Notes under the pieces: generated by a model | Told to the model about the DNA's origin: nothing | The model's input: the letters and a program-made list of their open reading frames with translations, nothing else | Database searches by the model: none | From: Valencia hispanica | Taxonomy: Eukaryota > Chordata > Actinopteri > Cyprinodontiformes > Valenciidae | NCBI GenBank assembly: GCA_963556495.2 | Contig: OY747710.1 | Coordinates: forward strand, 41,737,000-41,800,999 | Length of the DNA: 64,000 bases | Direction of reading: 5' to 3' | Translations under genes and position numbers: made by a program | Shown here: in pieces, positions 35,591 through 46,537 of the stretch | Layout: every line of letters begins with the position of its first letter | How positions within the stretch are numbered: position 1 is the first letter of the stretch

Positions 35591-35829
35591 TTAGTCTAGC
35601 TTTTAAATGATTATTATTTATTATAGTCCGTTTAATTGCTCTGCATGTTTTACTTCATAAATCTTATCAGTGTTTTTACTACTTAAGCTTACCATACTTA
35701 TTCTGTGTTTATTTTATACTTTAACTTGTTACTTTAATCTTCCTTCCAGTGTTTCCTCTGTGGGAGCCCTCTGCCTTGGGAGCGGTGGTTGGCTATGGCT
35801 CCATTTACTTATGTCTCTCTTCCTTTCAG

Positions 35830-35916
35830 TCGGTGGTGAAAACTGGACGTTTGCTCATCAGTCATGAGGCACCAGTAACCGGAGGATTTGCTGCTGAAAT
35901 CAGCTCTACTGTACAG
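35830..35916 (+). CDS. bckdhb: BCKDHB exon 9 (penultimate coding exon)
   Basis: This 87-nt exon encodes 29 residues of the E1-beta subunit of the branched-chain 2-oxoacid dehydrogenase. With E1-alpha it decarboxylates the keto acids of Leu, Ile and Val in the mitochondrial matrix, using thiamine diphosphate. The exon lies in the C-terminal transketolase-like domain; the segments [12 protein letters not shown] and [13 protein letters not shown] match human BCKDHB almost residue for residue (compared from memory). The acceptor is a pyrimidine tract ending TTCCTTTCAG at 35820-35829, the donor is CAG/GTGAGTG at 35917. Phase is 0 at both ends and the length equals that of human exon 9. The preceding exon is not in this window as far as I can see. 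Confidence 0.95.
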
Positions 35917-36721
35917 GTGAGTGCCTGCTGTATGTGACTGCATCTCTGTTGAAGTGTGTGAATATGCTTGTGTCAAGAGAGAGAAATGTTATTGGCATCT
36001 TAAGCTCCCAGGGGTATAAGGTAGCCTTCAAAGGGGTACTGGTCTTGTTAAATGGCCATGGTTTTGCTCATAAAAGACCCACTTTCTAATAAAACTAAAA
36101 AAGCCTCTCAGTGTTTGCTTTGGACCTTTGGTTTTCAAGTTGTAACATGCACCCTACTGGGGTTGGAGGTAGAGAGCCGAGCCAAGATGACTACCAGTAA
36201 GCCTCAGCAAACTGTTGATGGACAGGCATCAGCGAAACAGAATGTAAAGGGTATTTTAATAATTCACTCGTGATGAAATCTTAAACACATTTGTGTCTTA
36301 TTTTCGTAACATTTGGCAATAATGGAAAGTAAATGAGTAATATTATTATTAATTAGTTTTATATAATTTTGGTGGAGCTGTCAAATGGAAAATCCGGTGC
36401 CCTTATTTTAAGTATGCAACAATTAATTAAATGATCACTTTAGATTACGAATAAATGATTGACCAGTGATTTAATAGATTGTTAGTTCCAAATTTTTTTA
36501 CACATGACTATTTTCTTTTTAGAAATAACAGGACAGCACCCCTGGGACAAACAAATCAACTTATTTAGATTATTTAGCTGGATTAAGAACACTATAATGA
36601 TGAAAAAGCATTGCTTGTTCAAAATATATGATGTAATTCTACTTTTAAAAATCCTGTTTTGGAAATGGTACCATCAATAAAATAATCTACATAGCTGAGA
36701 GAAGAGGGAGGACAGTTTTCC
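35917..36721. other. Start of BCKDHB intron 9, nothing recognised
   Basis: Intronic sequence after the donor at 35917. I see no repeat end or exon until the DIRS-type relic. Confidence 0.5.
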
Positions 36722-36757
36722 ATCAGGAGCACCTAGCCCTGTGGGCCTGGCCCGTGA

Positions 36758-37800
36758 GTGGCACAGCCTAGAGGCAGCAGGGCTGTCCCAAGAGGACATT
36801 CAGACCTAGGTCCCTATATGACTGTAAATGGAGGGTGTTTGAGGCCTGGTGCCAGAATAGGGATATTCTGTCCTTCCAGTTCCCAGTGGATGCCATTTTG
36901 TCTTTTCTGCAAGAGCTGCTGGACAAAAAGAAGGCGTTCTCCACAATTAAGGTGTACCTGGCTGCCATTTCTGCCTGCCACTTGGGTTTTGGGAAAAAGC
37001 TGGCAAGCCAACACCCCATGGTGTGCACATTTATGAGGGGGCACGCAGGCTTCTCCCCATGTCTCGGCTTTTGGTGCCCTCTTGGGATCTGTCCGTGGTG
37101 CTGAAGGGCCTTTCCAGGCCTCCATTTGAACAGGTGGATGTCATTGACCCTAAAGCTCTGTCATTTAAGGTGGTGTTGCTCCTGGCTTTGGTATCATCCA
37201 GATGGGTCAGTGATATGCAGACGCTCTCTGTGCATCAGTCCTGCATCCCGTTTGCACCGGGTGACACGAGGGTGTCTCTGAAGCCCAACCCGGCCTTTGT
37301 GCCCAAGATAGTGGGCTGTTTTTCTCATTGTTCTCACAGCTTTCTCACCACCGCCTTTTTCCTCACCTGAGAGGGAGTGGCTACAAAATCTGTGTCCAGT
37401 TTGTGCCCTGAGGGCATATGTGGACAGGACAAAGGACACAAAGGGCGACCAGCTCTCTGTGTCGTGGGACGGACACTAAAGGGGCAAGCCCATCATAAAG
37501 CAGCTGCTTTTTCACTGGATTGTGGAGGCTATAAGGTTAGCGTATTCCTGTCAGGATATACAGGTGCTGGTCGGGCTGAGGACCCATTCCACTTGGGGCC
37601 TGTCTGCATCCTGGGCTCTCTTTAGGGGGCTGTTTGTCCTGGAGATTTGTGCTGCGGTGAGTTGGACATCTTCACTTGCTTTTACACGGTTTTATAAGCT
37701 TGACATCTTGGCTCGTGCAATGACCCACACTGTTCTGGGGGTGGAGTCTTCGGGAGCCAGGACATCCCCCAGTGTGTGTTGGTGGTCGCTAGATAGGCTG
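36758..37800 (+). pseudogene. DIRS tyrosine recombinase, broken
   Basis: Spread over three frames. The core-binding domain is in the frame at 36835 (FLQELLDKKKAFSTIKVYLAAIS, truncated here for length to its key part KVYLAAIS, then CHLGFGKKLASQHPMV). The catalytic domain continues around 37023-37370 (SWDLSVVLKGLSRPPFE, then LLALVSSRWVSDMQTLSV, holding the first catalytic Arg). The last part is in the frame at 37522: LRTHSTWGLSASWALF with the catalytic His, and FTRFYKLDI with the presumed nucleophile Tyr. The family has H-S-x-R at that place; here the Arg is Trp. Frameshifts plus this change make it inactive. In the family the enzyme inserts a circular DNA copy without target duplication. Confidence 0.78.
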
Positions 37801-37866
37801 TCAGGCAATACGGAAGTCTCGATATCCCATAGTGAGACAATAAAACAAATGTTAGGATTGAGAAGT

Positions 37867-37920
37867 TTAGGCTACTTTCGTAACCCCGGTTCTCTGAATA
37901 ACATGAGTGAGATGTCTCAC
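37867..37920 (+). repeat. DIRS inverted arm, left
   Basis: Begins TTTAGGCTACTTTCGTAACC and ends GAGTGAGATGTCTCAC. It is inverted with few differences at 39749-39802. Confidence 0.85.
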
Positions 37921-39451
37921 CAGACAACCCTTCCTGCTGGGCAAAGCGAAAAGAGATGTTTATCTTAAATGGCCTTCCGTCGGGAAGCATGCTACTTATA
38001 GCACTGTTATTGGTTCTGATCTTGTTCAAATAGTAAACTCATCACTGCCATCAGGTGTCTTCCCTCAGGCTTTAAAAACAGCAGTTATTAAACCACTGCT
38101 AAAGAAGAAAAATCTGGACAACACGTTAATGCAGAACTACAGGCCAATCTCTAATCTTCCATTCATTAGTAAGATTATTGAAAAAGCTGTGTTTCAGCAG
38201 TTAAATGGCTTCATAACAATGACAAACCGTTTTGATGTTTTTCAGTCTGGTTTCCGCGCTCACCACAGCACCGAGACTGTCCTCGTCAAAGTATTTAATG
38301 ACATCCGCATAAATACAGACTGTGGAAGAACTACAGTGCTGGTTCTGTTGGACCTCAGTGCAGCATTTGACACTGTTGATCATGATATTTTATTGGAACG
38401 ACTGGAGAGCTGGGTCGGACTCTCTGGTACAGTACTTGGCTGGTTCGAGTCTTACCTAAAGAACAGGGACTTCTATGTTTCAATAGGAAACTTTTCATCA
38501 GAACGAACAGAAATCACATGTGGGGTGCCCCAGGGCTCCATCCTGGGGCCCCTCTTATTTAATATCTACATGCTCCCACTACGCAAGATTGTAGCAACCA
38601 ATAACATTAGCTACCATAACTACGCAGATGACACTCAGCTCTACATTACAATGTCACCAGGTGACTCTGAACCCATTCAAACCCTAAATCAATGCATTGA
38701 CCAAATAAATGGATGGATGTGCCATAACTTTCTCCAGCTGAATAGAAACAAAACTGAAGTGATTATTTTTGGAACCAAGGAGGAACGATCAAGAGTCAGC
38801 ACACAGCTTCAATTAATACAGCTAGAAACTACTGATCAGGTTCGAAACCTAGGTGTAGTAATGGACTCAGACCTGAACCTCCAGGGTCACATAAAGGCAA
38901 TAACAAGGTCAGCGTTCTATCACCTGAAGAACATCTCTAGGATTAAAGGACTGATTTTGCAACACGACCTAGAAAAACTCATCCATGCGTTTATCTTTAG
39001 TCGGATTGATTACTGCAACAGCATCTTCACAGGTCTGCCTAAAAAGTCAATCAGACAGCTGCAGCTGATCCAGAACGCTGCCGCTCGCGTCCTCACTAGA
39101 ACCAGGAAAGTAGAGCACATCACCCCAGTTCTAAAGTCCTTACACTGGCTCCCTGTAGCTCAGAGAATAGACTTTAAAATACTTTTACTAGTTTATAAAT
39201 CATTACATGGCTTAGCACCAAAATATGTTGAAGACCTGTTGTCATGGTACCAACCACCAAGACCACTCAGGTCCTCCAACTCTAGCCTACTAAACATCCC
39301 TAGACTCAGAACTAAACATGGAGAAGCAGCTTTCAGTTTTTATGCTCCTCTTATCTGGAACAGACTTCCTGACGAGTGTAGAGCTGCTGAAACTCTGAAC
39401 TGCTTTAAATCGAGACTAAAAACCCATCTGTTTAGAATTGCCTTCGAGTAA
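37907..39451 (+). CDS. Chimeric 514-codon ORF: DIRS-derived start fused to LINE reverse transcriptase
   Basis: The ATG at 37907 lies in the DIRS arm; about the first 28 residues are DIRS terminal sequence read by chance, and LINE protein follows from roughly residue 30 ([18 protein letters not shown]). Reverse transcriptase motifs are intact: [57 protein letters not shown] with the first Asp, [18 protein letters not shown], and the catalytic YADDTQLYI box near residue 242. After it come [27 protein letters not shown] and the usual C-terminal [19 protein letters not shown]. There is no endonuclease domain because the copy is 5'-truncated. Whether it is transcribed is unknown; it sits inside the BCKDHB intron in the same direction. 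Confidence 0.8.
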   Translation: MRCLTRQPFLLGKAKRDVYLKWPSVGKHATYSTVIGSDLVQIVNSSLPSGVFPQALKTAVIKPLLKKKNLDNTLMQNYRPISNLPFISKIIEKAVFQQLNGFITMTNRFDVFQSGFRAHHSTETVLVKVFNDIRINTDCGRTTVLVLLDLSAAFDTVDHDILLERLESWVGLSGTVLGWFESYLKNRDFYVSIGNFSSERTEITCGVPQGSILGPLLFNIYMLPLRKIVATNNISYHNYADDTQLYITMSPGDSEPIQTLNQCIDQINGWMCHNFLQLNRNKTEVIIFGTKEERSRVSTQLQLIQLETTDQVRNLGVVMDSDLNLQGHIKAITRSAFYHLKNISRIKGLILQHDLEKLIHAFIFSRIDYCNSIFTGLPKKSIRQLQLIQNAAARVLTRTRKVEHITPVLKSLHWLPVAQRIDFKILLLVYKSLHGLAPKYVEDLLSWYQPPRPLRSSNSSLLNIPRLRTKHGEAAFSFYAPLIWNRLPDECRAAETLNCFKSRLKTHLFRIAFE

Positions 39452-39655
39452 ATGATTGATGTCATATGTATGAAATGTGTTCATGCTCTCTTGCTTTTTT
39501 TTTTAATCTTTCTCTTGCTTTATTGTGTATCATGTGTAATGCGTGTTTCTTTTATGTGTTTTTTTTTAAATCACCAAATCATGTAAAGCACCTTGAATTA
39601 CCCTGCTGTTGAAAGTGTGCTATACAAATAAAATTGCCTTGCCTTGCCTCTAGAG
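37992..39655 (+). mobile_element. 5'-truncated L2-type LINE, young, nested in DIRS relic
   Basis: LINE-derived sequence begins soon after 37991 and ends with AATAAAATTGCCTTGCC at about 39649. GCATG occurs at 37987-37991 and 39656-39660 and may be a short target duplication. The element keeps an open reading frame through the whole reverse transcriptase to the C-terminus, so it is younger than the other LINE copies here. The antisense copy at 2559-3396 is the same subfamily. Confidence 0.88.
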
Positions 39656-39748
39656 GCATGTGATGTGGACGCCACAGTCACCAGCCAGTCAAGATTGGCG
39701 TAATGAGATGAGTGGTTCTGAGGAATCTGCAGAGGAGCGTATCCCATA

Positions 39749-39802
39749 GTGAGACATCTCACTCATGTTACTCAGAGAACCGGGGTTACAAAAGTAGCCT
39801 AA
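39749..39802 (-). repeat. DIRS inverted arm, right
   Basis: Reverse complement of 37867-37920 with a few substitutions (for example GAGTAACATGAG against GAATAACATGAG). Confidence 0.85.
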
Positions 39803-39803
39803 C

Positions 39804-40261
39804 GGTTTTGCTAGTTGGACTAGTTTTATTATTAATATGCATAATTTGGAGTAATCAGTTACTACTTGCTCTCGTAGCGTTCTCTACCTTTGTGAAGGCT
39901 CATATGTCCAGTACATAATCCCATCTAATCTCCAAGTAGAGTAGGAGCTGATGTATATTGTTGGTCCAAATCTACTGATGTCATTTTAACTTTTAACTAA
40001 TTCCTTCAATTGGTTTGGTGCTTGTATTGGGGGGGGGCAGGGGGGACCTTTGGATTAGTTTAGTCATAATTTAACATCTCGAAGCCAAAGTGATGTGCTG
40101 GCATAGAATCCACAGAAAGTTTCTTTTTTTATCTCCAGCAGCCTGGTTAAGGTAATTAAAGAGTTTAGCTGGAAGATCATCTTGGTACCGGTAATGCTTT
40201 ACATTTAATGACTACATCGTAGCATGTCGAGCTTTACATCAACAGGTAACCTGCAGGTTCT
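39804..40261. other. Intronic stretch, nothing recognised
   Basis: AT-rich with a G-rich run near 40029-40046. No feature supported. Confidence 0.45.
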
Positions 40262-41086
40262 CTTGGCAGTGTCTCATAGATTCTCTATGGGGTTCAGGTC
40301 AGGCGACTTTGCTGGCCAGTCAAGCACATTAATCCCACGGACATTGAACCAGGTTTTGGTACTTTTGGCAGTGTGGGCAGGTGCCAAGTCCTGCTGGATA
40401 AAGAAGTCAGCATCTTTATAAAGCTTGTCTGTGGAAGGAAGCATGAAGTGCTCCAAAATGTCCTGGTAGATGCTGCGTTGACTCTGGACTTAATAAAGCA
40501 GAGTGGACCAACACCAGCAGATGACATGGCTCCCCAAATCAACACAGACTATGAAAACTTCACACTGGACTTCAAGCATCTTGGATTGTGTGCCTCTCCA
40601 TTCTTCCTCCAGACTCTGGGACATTGGTTTCCAAATGAGATGCAAGATTTGCTGTTTTTTTTTTTTTTTAGCCCAGATAAGATGCTTCTGACGTTGTTTG
40701 TTGTTCAGTAGCGGTTTGACAAGAGAATACGACAGTTGAAGCCCATGTCCAGGATCCGTCTGTGTGTGGTGGCTCTTGATGCACTAACTCCAGCCTTAGT
40801 CCACTCCTTGTGAAGGTACCCAACACTTTTGAATGGACTTTTCCTGACAATCCTCTCCAGTCATCCCTGCTGCCTGTGGATATTATTTTTCCACATTTTC
40901 CCTTCCACATAAATTTCTATTAATGTGCTTTGTTACAGCACTTTGGGAACATCCAACTTCTTTTGCAGTTACCTTTTGAGGCTTTCCCTCCCTATGGAGG
41001 GTGTCAAAGATGGTTTTCTGCACAACTGTAAGGTCAGCAGTCTTCCCCATGATTGTGATTCCTACTGAACCAGACTGAGAGGCCAT
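40262..41086 (-). pseudogene. Tc1-like transposase, broken
   Basis: The minus-strand frame opens at ATG 41086: MASQSGSVGITIMGKTADLT, then a helix-turn-helix with TAKEVGCSQSAVTKHINR, ending in a frame change near 40883. The middle is decayed. The catalytic part is open again from 40456 to 40274: LYKDADFFIQQDLAPAHTAK with the second Asp, and LDWPAKSPDLNPIENL with the Glu, after which the element is cut. The related copy at 45532-47099 lies on the other strand. The loss of the C-terminus and internal frameshifts make it non-functional. Confidence 0.85.
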
Positions 41087-41377
41087 TTAAAGGCTCAGGA
41101 ACCCTTTGCAGGTGTTTTGGATCAATTAGCTGAGTAGAGTGTGACACATGGAGCCTAAATTATTGAACCGTTTCCCAATTTTCCAAATTTCTGAGATTTT
41201 GAATTTGGTGTTTTCATAAGCTGTAAGCCATAATCAAAATTATTTAAAAAAATTAAGGCTTGAAATATCTTGCTTTGTATTAAAGAGTCTACATCATATA
41301 TTAATTTTGCCTTTTAAGTTGAATTACTGAAATAAATTAACTTTTGCACGGTATTCTAATTTTTCTAGTTTCACCTG
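40262..41377 (-). mobile_element. Tc1-like DNA transposon relic, minus strand
   Basis: The right terminus reads TCTAATTTTTCTAGTTTCACCTG, trimmed here to its last part AGTTTCACCTG, ending at 41377 and followed by TA. In this fish family the mirrored end would be CAGGTGAAACTCGAAAAATT; it is missing on the left, so the element is truncated near 40262. It holds most of a transposase gene. Confidence 0.85.
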
Positions 41378-43616
41378 TATCCCCAGGTGTCATTCTGTGT
41401 TTAGTTTTAGATTGCTGTGAATTACTGTAAAAAATGCTGATATTACAAGTCATTCTTTATTAAATCTAATTTCACATCACAATCGAACAAGCAGCACTGT
41501 CGTGATTGGGGGGAGTCTCAAACGGCTTTGTAGATTCTTTGGCCTGTCTTTGTTGTCCTTTCAATTGTTCCAGTCTTATTGAAGCTAACAGAATCCAGCA
41601 TTCATCTTGTCACCCTCTGCAAAATTGCTGTAATGCATTAGCAATGGGTTAAAAGACTACCATTTGCATTCTAACCCAATATGTGGTGAGGATAAAGACC
41701 TCCACATCCTCTTCCATAAAGTTTACTGAAACAGAGTCAGATTTTGGCCTGAGGCTTTGTGCCTCACTGTAAACTTTACTGTCGCTCCTTAACCTGTAGT
41801 TCTCATGAATATTTCAATCCCCTGTTTACAAAACAAAGGCTTCTTTACAAGTGTTATTCTCGGGGTATGAAGGTATGGGGAATGTGTCATGGTTATCTTA
41901 AAAAAGCTTAAGACCTACACTTGGAATAATGAACCACATCTGTGGTTTTCTGCAAGATCAAAAAAAAAAACTTTCAGCTATACCAAGCAGTTGCTGACAT
42001 TTTTTCTGCACCAATAGCCTTGAGATACATCTGCAGCTGAAACATGGAGAAACTAACTGCACAAACAGCCCCATTTAGACTCTGAACCAACCAGGAGACA
42101 TGCTTTAAAGCCACCTACTTTACACAATGGAGCATTTGATTTCTTCACACGTTTCATGCCTATTTTACCAGGATGAGATTTCTGAACAGATATCTAGAGT
42201 TTCAATTGTTACCCTTACCACTGGCTTTACATCACCGGCTAATTCAAATAAGCAGTGTTTAGCCTAAAAAACACGTGACAGGGTACCAGTTTCTCTTGGT
42301 TCTAAGCTGAAGTCAAGCCACATGGACTCCTAAATAAGTTGATATTGCAACCCAGCTGTCCCTGTTCAACTTAAACCTCCCCATTCTGCGGGTGTTTCTA
42401 ACAATCAGTCACAATATGATCAGTGCAAATCCCCGCCCGCGCTGGAACGTATTTTTAAAAACCCTTTGCCACCAGAGGACACAAACTTTTTGCTGCTCCC
42501 ATGTTAACATATTTTTATTCTGACATTTAACCATATTACATATAATGATGCACTTCCCCAAAGCTAAACAATGATTTGACTGAAATCTGAGTTGTGTGGC
42601 CGTTCCCTGTCCAGTTTTGGTGGCAGACAGTCAGACTACTGTATTTTCCTCCCACTTCCTGTAAATTTATTTAAAGGAGATTATAGATCTCATCCAGACT
42701 AAAGAGCAGAGTCTACAGTACAGTCTGACCGTCTGCATGCAGAGAATAGGTTGTTGACTTCCCATAGTCTAGATGGATATAAGGTGTCACAGCAGCACCT
42801 TCACCAACAGAATAGGAATAGACCACCTTTTTTTCAACTTGCTTTTGCTTTTTGCACAAAAGCTTATTCATGCTCTTAAATTAATAGTTTGGGAAAACAA
42901 GACTTTCCAGTCAAGTCTGAACTTAAGCTGATGTACAAACATACGAGGCCCTTCATGACAAAATCTCAGTCTCAACAGGTTTTGCATCAACAAAAAGCTT
43001 TTTTTAGCACACCAGTTCACTGCTGACAACGTTTTCTGGGTCCCCAGAAATTAGATTGAGATTTTTCCAAAGAACATTTCCTGTAGTATATTAAATGCTG
43101 TTTTATTCAATCATTATAAAAAAAGAGCTTTAAAGCCTGGCACTTTTAGTTTTGTTATTACTGATAAGGTGTTAAATCGAGATAATTTATCAGTAATACA
43201 TGCACAAATACACCATGCACAAGCTACACCACCAGCTTTCTTTTTCTTCATAATGCTAACATCATGGATCCCCCCCACCATCCTCTCCGTCTTTAAATGC
43301 CAATTCATAAACCCCAAGGCCAGAGTCATTTGTCAGAACATGAAAATGCATTTGTCAGAACATGAAAATGCTCTCCAGTCAAAGAGAGAGGCAAAAGATA
43401 GCAGTGAAGAACATGGGAGGGTTTGTTGAACTAGTATTGTCATGTTCATTAAAGCTGATCAGATTAAATTAACTGGGCGGAACATGCTGCATGTCCTGAA
43501 GCACTGGGTCCTGCAACCACACAAAGGAAAACCCTGCAAGACAAATCAGATATAGGATAAAAATTCCAATAGAACCCTTCAGCTGGATTTCTATACCAGC
43601 TTAGTCATTGTCTTTA
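41378..43616. other. Intronic stretch with a short tandem duplication
   Basis: No gene or transposon recognised. At about 43328-43370 a 22-bp unit (containing TTTGTCAGAACATGAAAATG) occurs twice in tandem. Confidence 0.5.
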
Positions 43617-43624
43617 CAAATTAG

Positions 43625-44652
43625 TAGGGCTGCAACGGTCCATTATTTTAATTATCGAGTAATCTACCGATTTATTCTGACAAATAATCGCGTAATCGGA
43701 GAAAGAAATTGAAGAGATTTAGCATTTTCTTTACATTTTAGAACTTAAGCCTATTTTAAAAACATGAATAAAACAAAGATTAATAACCTGTTATACAGTA
43801 TTTTCAAACATTTACACACATTTATCAGCAGCTGCAATAATTGATATGGGTTATATGCTTTTGCAATGTTGAAACAATTATCCCTATCGATTCAAGGCCA
43901 CCAACTGGCTGGCAATCCTGCGGCGTGCAGTGGATGCTTTAAGATAATGCAGCGCCGAGGACGTGCTTTTGTGGAATGCTATTTCAGTTTTGCAATAAGC
44001 TCAATGTATTGTGTGCTTATTGTCCACACTTTTGACAATTTCTGTTGTTTGTGTTGCATTGTTTCTTTTTTACGTTGCTATATGCGTTCTTTTCTGTCGG
44101 ACATCTTTTAACACAGTGTTTCTCAACCAGTTTTTGCCAGAGACAGTCTTAATATCAAACAACATTTTCACGGACCGAGCTTTAAGGTGTGGCAGGTAAA
44201 TGACCCGTGTATTTTTATTAATCTAACCTAATAACTGATAGCTTAGATTCAAAAACAGGCTGCTCTTCTGTCTATTTACTAGACCTTTTTCCTTTTCGCA
44301 AAAAACCTTTAAGAGATCGCAGTTTTTTACTCATTTTACTAGCTTGTGGGTTTGTTTTTAGCGGTGACCTACCATGTGACTGAGGCAGGCATCTTGACAT
44401 GTCAGGAGTGAGTCATAGTGAGATGTAACTTAGAGAATGCGGTCATTTTTCAAAATAAAACATTGTTCAGACTTTGACAATGAAATGGAAATACTGTAAG
44501 TTATTTTTTCTTTCTGTGCGGATTGGGGCTCGGTACCCAATGCCCCACAGACCGGTATAAGTTTTATTACATTTAAATTTAACAAATAATTTGCCTAGAG
44601 TATTTTTAGTACTCAAATTCCTGGAGTTACTCTAGGAATCAATTCAGTACTA
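43625..44652. mobile_element. Non-autonomous hAT element
   Basis: The left end is TAGGGCTGCAACGGTCC, followed by ATCGAGTAATCTACCG, a common subterminal phrase of fish hAT elements. The right end, TACTCTAGGAATCAATTCAG then TACTA, is a diverged inverted copy. The 8-bp duplication CAAATTAG at 43617-43624 and 44653-44660 is exact. The 1028-bp interior contains a second element-like phrase at 44119 (GTGTTTCTCAACCAG ... GACCGGTA near 44550), perhaps a further nested hAT piece. No transposase. Confidence 0.82.
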
Positions 44653-44660
44653 CAAATTAG

Positions 44661-45360
44661 TCAACTTTAGAAGAAGACTTAGTTAGTCATATGATCAGTT
44701 CTGCTTTTGGTTGTCACTATTTAAGTACATTTTTAAAACTGCATATTTAGAGAAAAGTCAGATCCAGTTTTGTTTTTTGATCCCAACCTCCGTCTGGGGT
44801 TGCGTATAGAGCTGAGGCCACTATGGTTCTGAGTAGCTGGAGTCATAATGGGATTAATTTTATCCTGGACATTTAAGCCAACTGCCAAAAAATGTGATTA
44901 GCATAAATTGTATATAAAATATACTCCATAAGCCACGTCTCCAGTATCAGAACTTCAGGGTAATTTTACCGGAACTTCATGGTTACTTAAACGGTCCTGG
45001 CCAACAGGGCCGTTTTTCGGGGCCAGTTGAGGAACCAACGGAGTACCTGTCTTGAGGTATGTACTCTAAAATGGCCCAGTATTGTCGCTGGGCGGGAACT
45101 GTTGTTAAGTCGCTCTGATTGGTTGTAATGCAGAGGGAAATGAGCAGACATCATCAAACGAACGGGCTTTGTAAAATAAGAAGAGTTGCTGGCGAAGCAG
45201 TTTATAACAATAGAAAAAAAAACATGCAACCATCCCTGCTTCTTCCATTATCGACTTCTTGTTATTCTCTGCTGTGGCACTGATCAGTGTCACTGCCAAA
45301 AGAGTCTTATGCAGACATCTTGGCTAGTTCCATAAAGGACCAATTTAATATGGGGACACG
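44661..45360. other. Intronic stretch, nothing recognised
   Basis: No exon or repeat end that I can support. Confidence 0.4.
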
Positions 45361-45531
45361 ATAGCTGAAAGGAGTGGGCCGATAACACAATGGATTTGAA
45401 ATAAAACAAACTGATCAACATCAAACAAATGATGTGCTATAACTGCAGACTGTCAGCTTTAATTTAAGGGTATTTACATCCAAATCAGGTGAACGGTGTA
45501 GGAATGATAACAGTTTGCATATGTGCCTCCC
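45361..45531 (+). mobile_element. Terminal fragment of another Tc1-like family
   Basis: The phrases AGACTGTCAGCTTTAATTTA, GGGTATTTACATCCAAATCA and CAGTTTGCATATGTGCCTCC are, as I recall them, typical of the terminal repeat of a fish Tc1-like family different from the one that follows. There is no coding sequence. Confidence 0.5.
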
Positions 45532-45944
45532 ACCGCAAGGTCACCGCATCAGTCTACCAGAATGTTTTGGAGGACTTCATGATTCCTTCTGCTGAGGATC
45601 TGTATGGAGATGCAGATTTCATCTTTGACAAGGGCCTGGCCCCTGCCCATAAACACACCGACGCTATTTTGATTTACAAAATCTTCCATGGCAAAGCACC
45701 TCCTCCATTACAAGAATTTGTGAAAAAAATCTCAAACAGATCAACAAGAGCTGATTCTAGAGGTGACTGTGTAGTTCCTTTTAGAAAGAGTGCCTTTAGT
45801 CAAGCAACTTTTTCTGTTTGTGCTTCTCACACTTGGAATTCAATACCAAACACAATACGTGAACTCCCGACTCTGACCTCTTTTACCAAACATCTTAAAG
45901 CTTGGCTATTGGAGGAACAACATTTTTGCCACAACTGTGCTTAA
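45489..45944 (+). pseudogene. Chimeric 151-codon ORF: Tc1 transposase fragment fused to LINE ORF end
   Basis: Codons up to about 54 are Tc1-like transposase: VTASVYQNVLEDFMIPSAED, then GDADFIFDKGLAPAH. The catalytic Asp of the family's QQDLAPAH motif appears changed to Gly (DKGLAPAH). From codon 57 the frame reads LINE protein: AILIYKIFHGKAPPPLQEF and HTWNSIPNTIRELPTLTSF, ending near the natural C-terminus of an L2-type ORF at the TAA before 45944. The fusion is an accident of insertion in frame. Confidence 0.82.
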
Positions 45945-46537
45945 TTTGTGCCTACTTCTTTAATGTTGGCTAATTGTTGGGGTACCATCTGCAATTTCTA
46001 TTGACTATGTATAAAGATCTCTGTGTTATCATTACTATTACTTCATTTCCCATATTAATATTTTTGCTATTGATTATATATTTATTTACTTTTTAGGTAT
46101 TAGGGCTATGTGCAAGACAAGACACACTTTATACTCTTAAAAATGCGCACCTTCAGAATCATAAAATTGCCATTGCTGGTATTTAATTAATGTAATATGT
46201 ATTAAGTATTGTGCATTTAAGATAGCGGTTTATATTAATTGTGCAATCAGGCAATCTGCAACATAATATTATCTTTTTATTGTGGTTTTTTTTTTCTGTC
46301 TTGTGTCTTCAAGGACAAATTTTTTCCCTGTCTTTCTGTATTTACTCCTCCTGCTTATACTGGCCATGAAGGCAAACTTTTCTACTTGCTGTAACTGTTG
46401 TTTTATTGATTTTATTATTTTGTTGGTGACATCAACCTGCCGAAGGGACTAAAGATGGAAATTAGCCATAGGCTATAATCTTGCATATTTACATGTTCAT
46501 TAATATGTATTGTCCCAATTTTAAATAAGCTCAAACT
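45652..46537 (+). mobile_element. 5'-truncated LINE 3' end, nested in Tc1 relic
   Basis: Contains the last about 95 codons of a LINE ORF (to 45944) and a 3' untranslated region to about 46537. The C-terminal pattern S-x-W-N-x-I-P-x-x-I-R is the family's usual ending (W-N-x-L-P in other copies here). It is of another subfamily than the copies at 37992 and 51340. Confidence 0.8.

Larger units (their letters stand above)
36722..39803 (+). mobile_element. DIRS-type (tyrosine recombinase) retrotransposon relic, split by a LINE
   Basis: The left part (36722-37790) carries the tyrosine recombinase gene. The right part is terminal or internal-complementary sequence with the organisation expected of DIRS elements: a 54-bp arm at 37867-37920 is inverted at 39749-39802 (both contain GTAACCCCGGTTCTCTGA in one reading direction), and TATCCCATAGTGAGAC occurs directly repeated at 37823-37838 and 39740-39755. 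A LINE (37992-39655) interrupts it between the arms. The gag, reverse transcriptase and methyltransferase-like regions known for DIRS elements are not seen upstream, so only the 3' part remains. Confidence 0.75.

Noticed and set aside
36758..37800. Tyrosine recombinase as a phage or bacterial integrase (contamination)
   Set aside because: The motif order and adjoining inverted arms fit a DIRS retrotransposon, and it is embedded in a fish intron.
44113..44563. Separate nested hAT element in 43625-44652
   Set aside because: A left-end-like phrase (GTGTTTCTCAACCAG) is present, but I could not find the mirrored right end or a duplication, so it is only mentioned in the host element.
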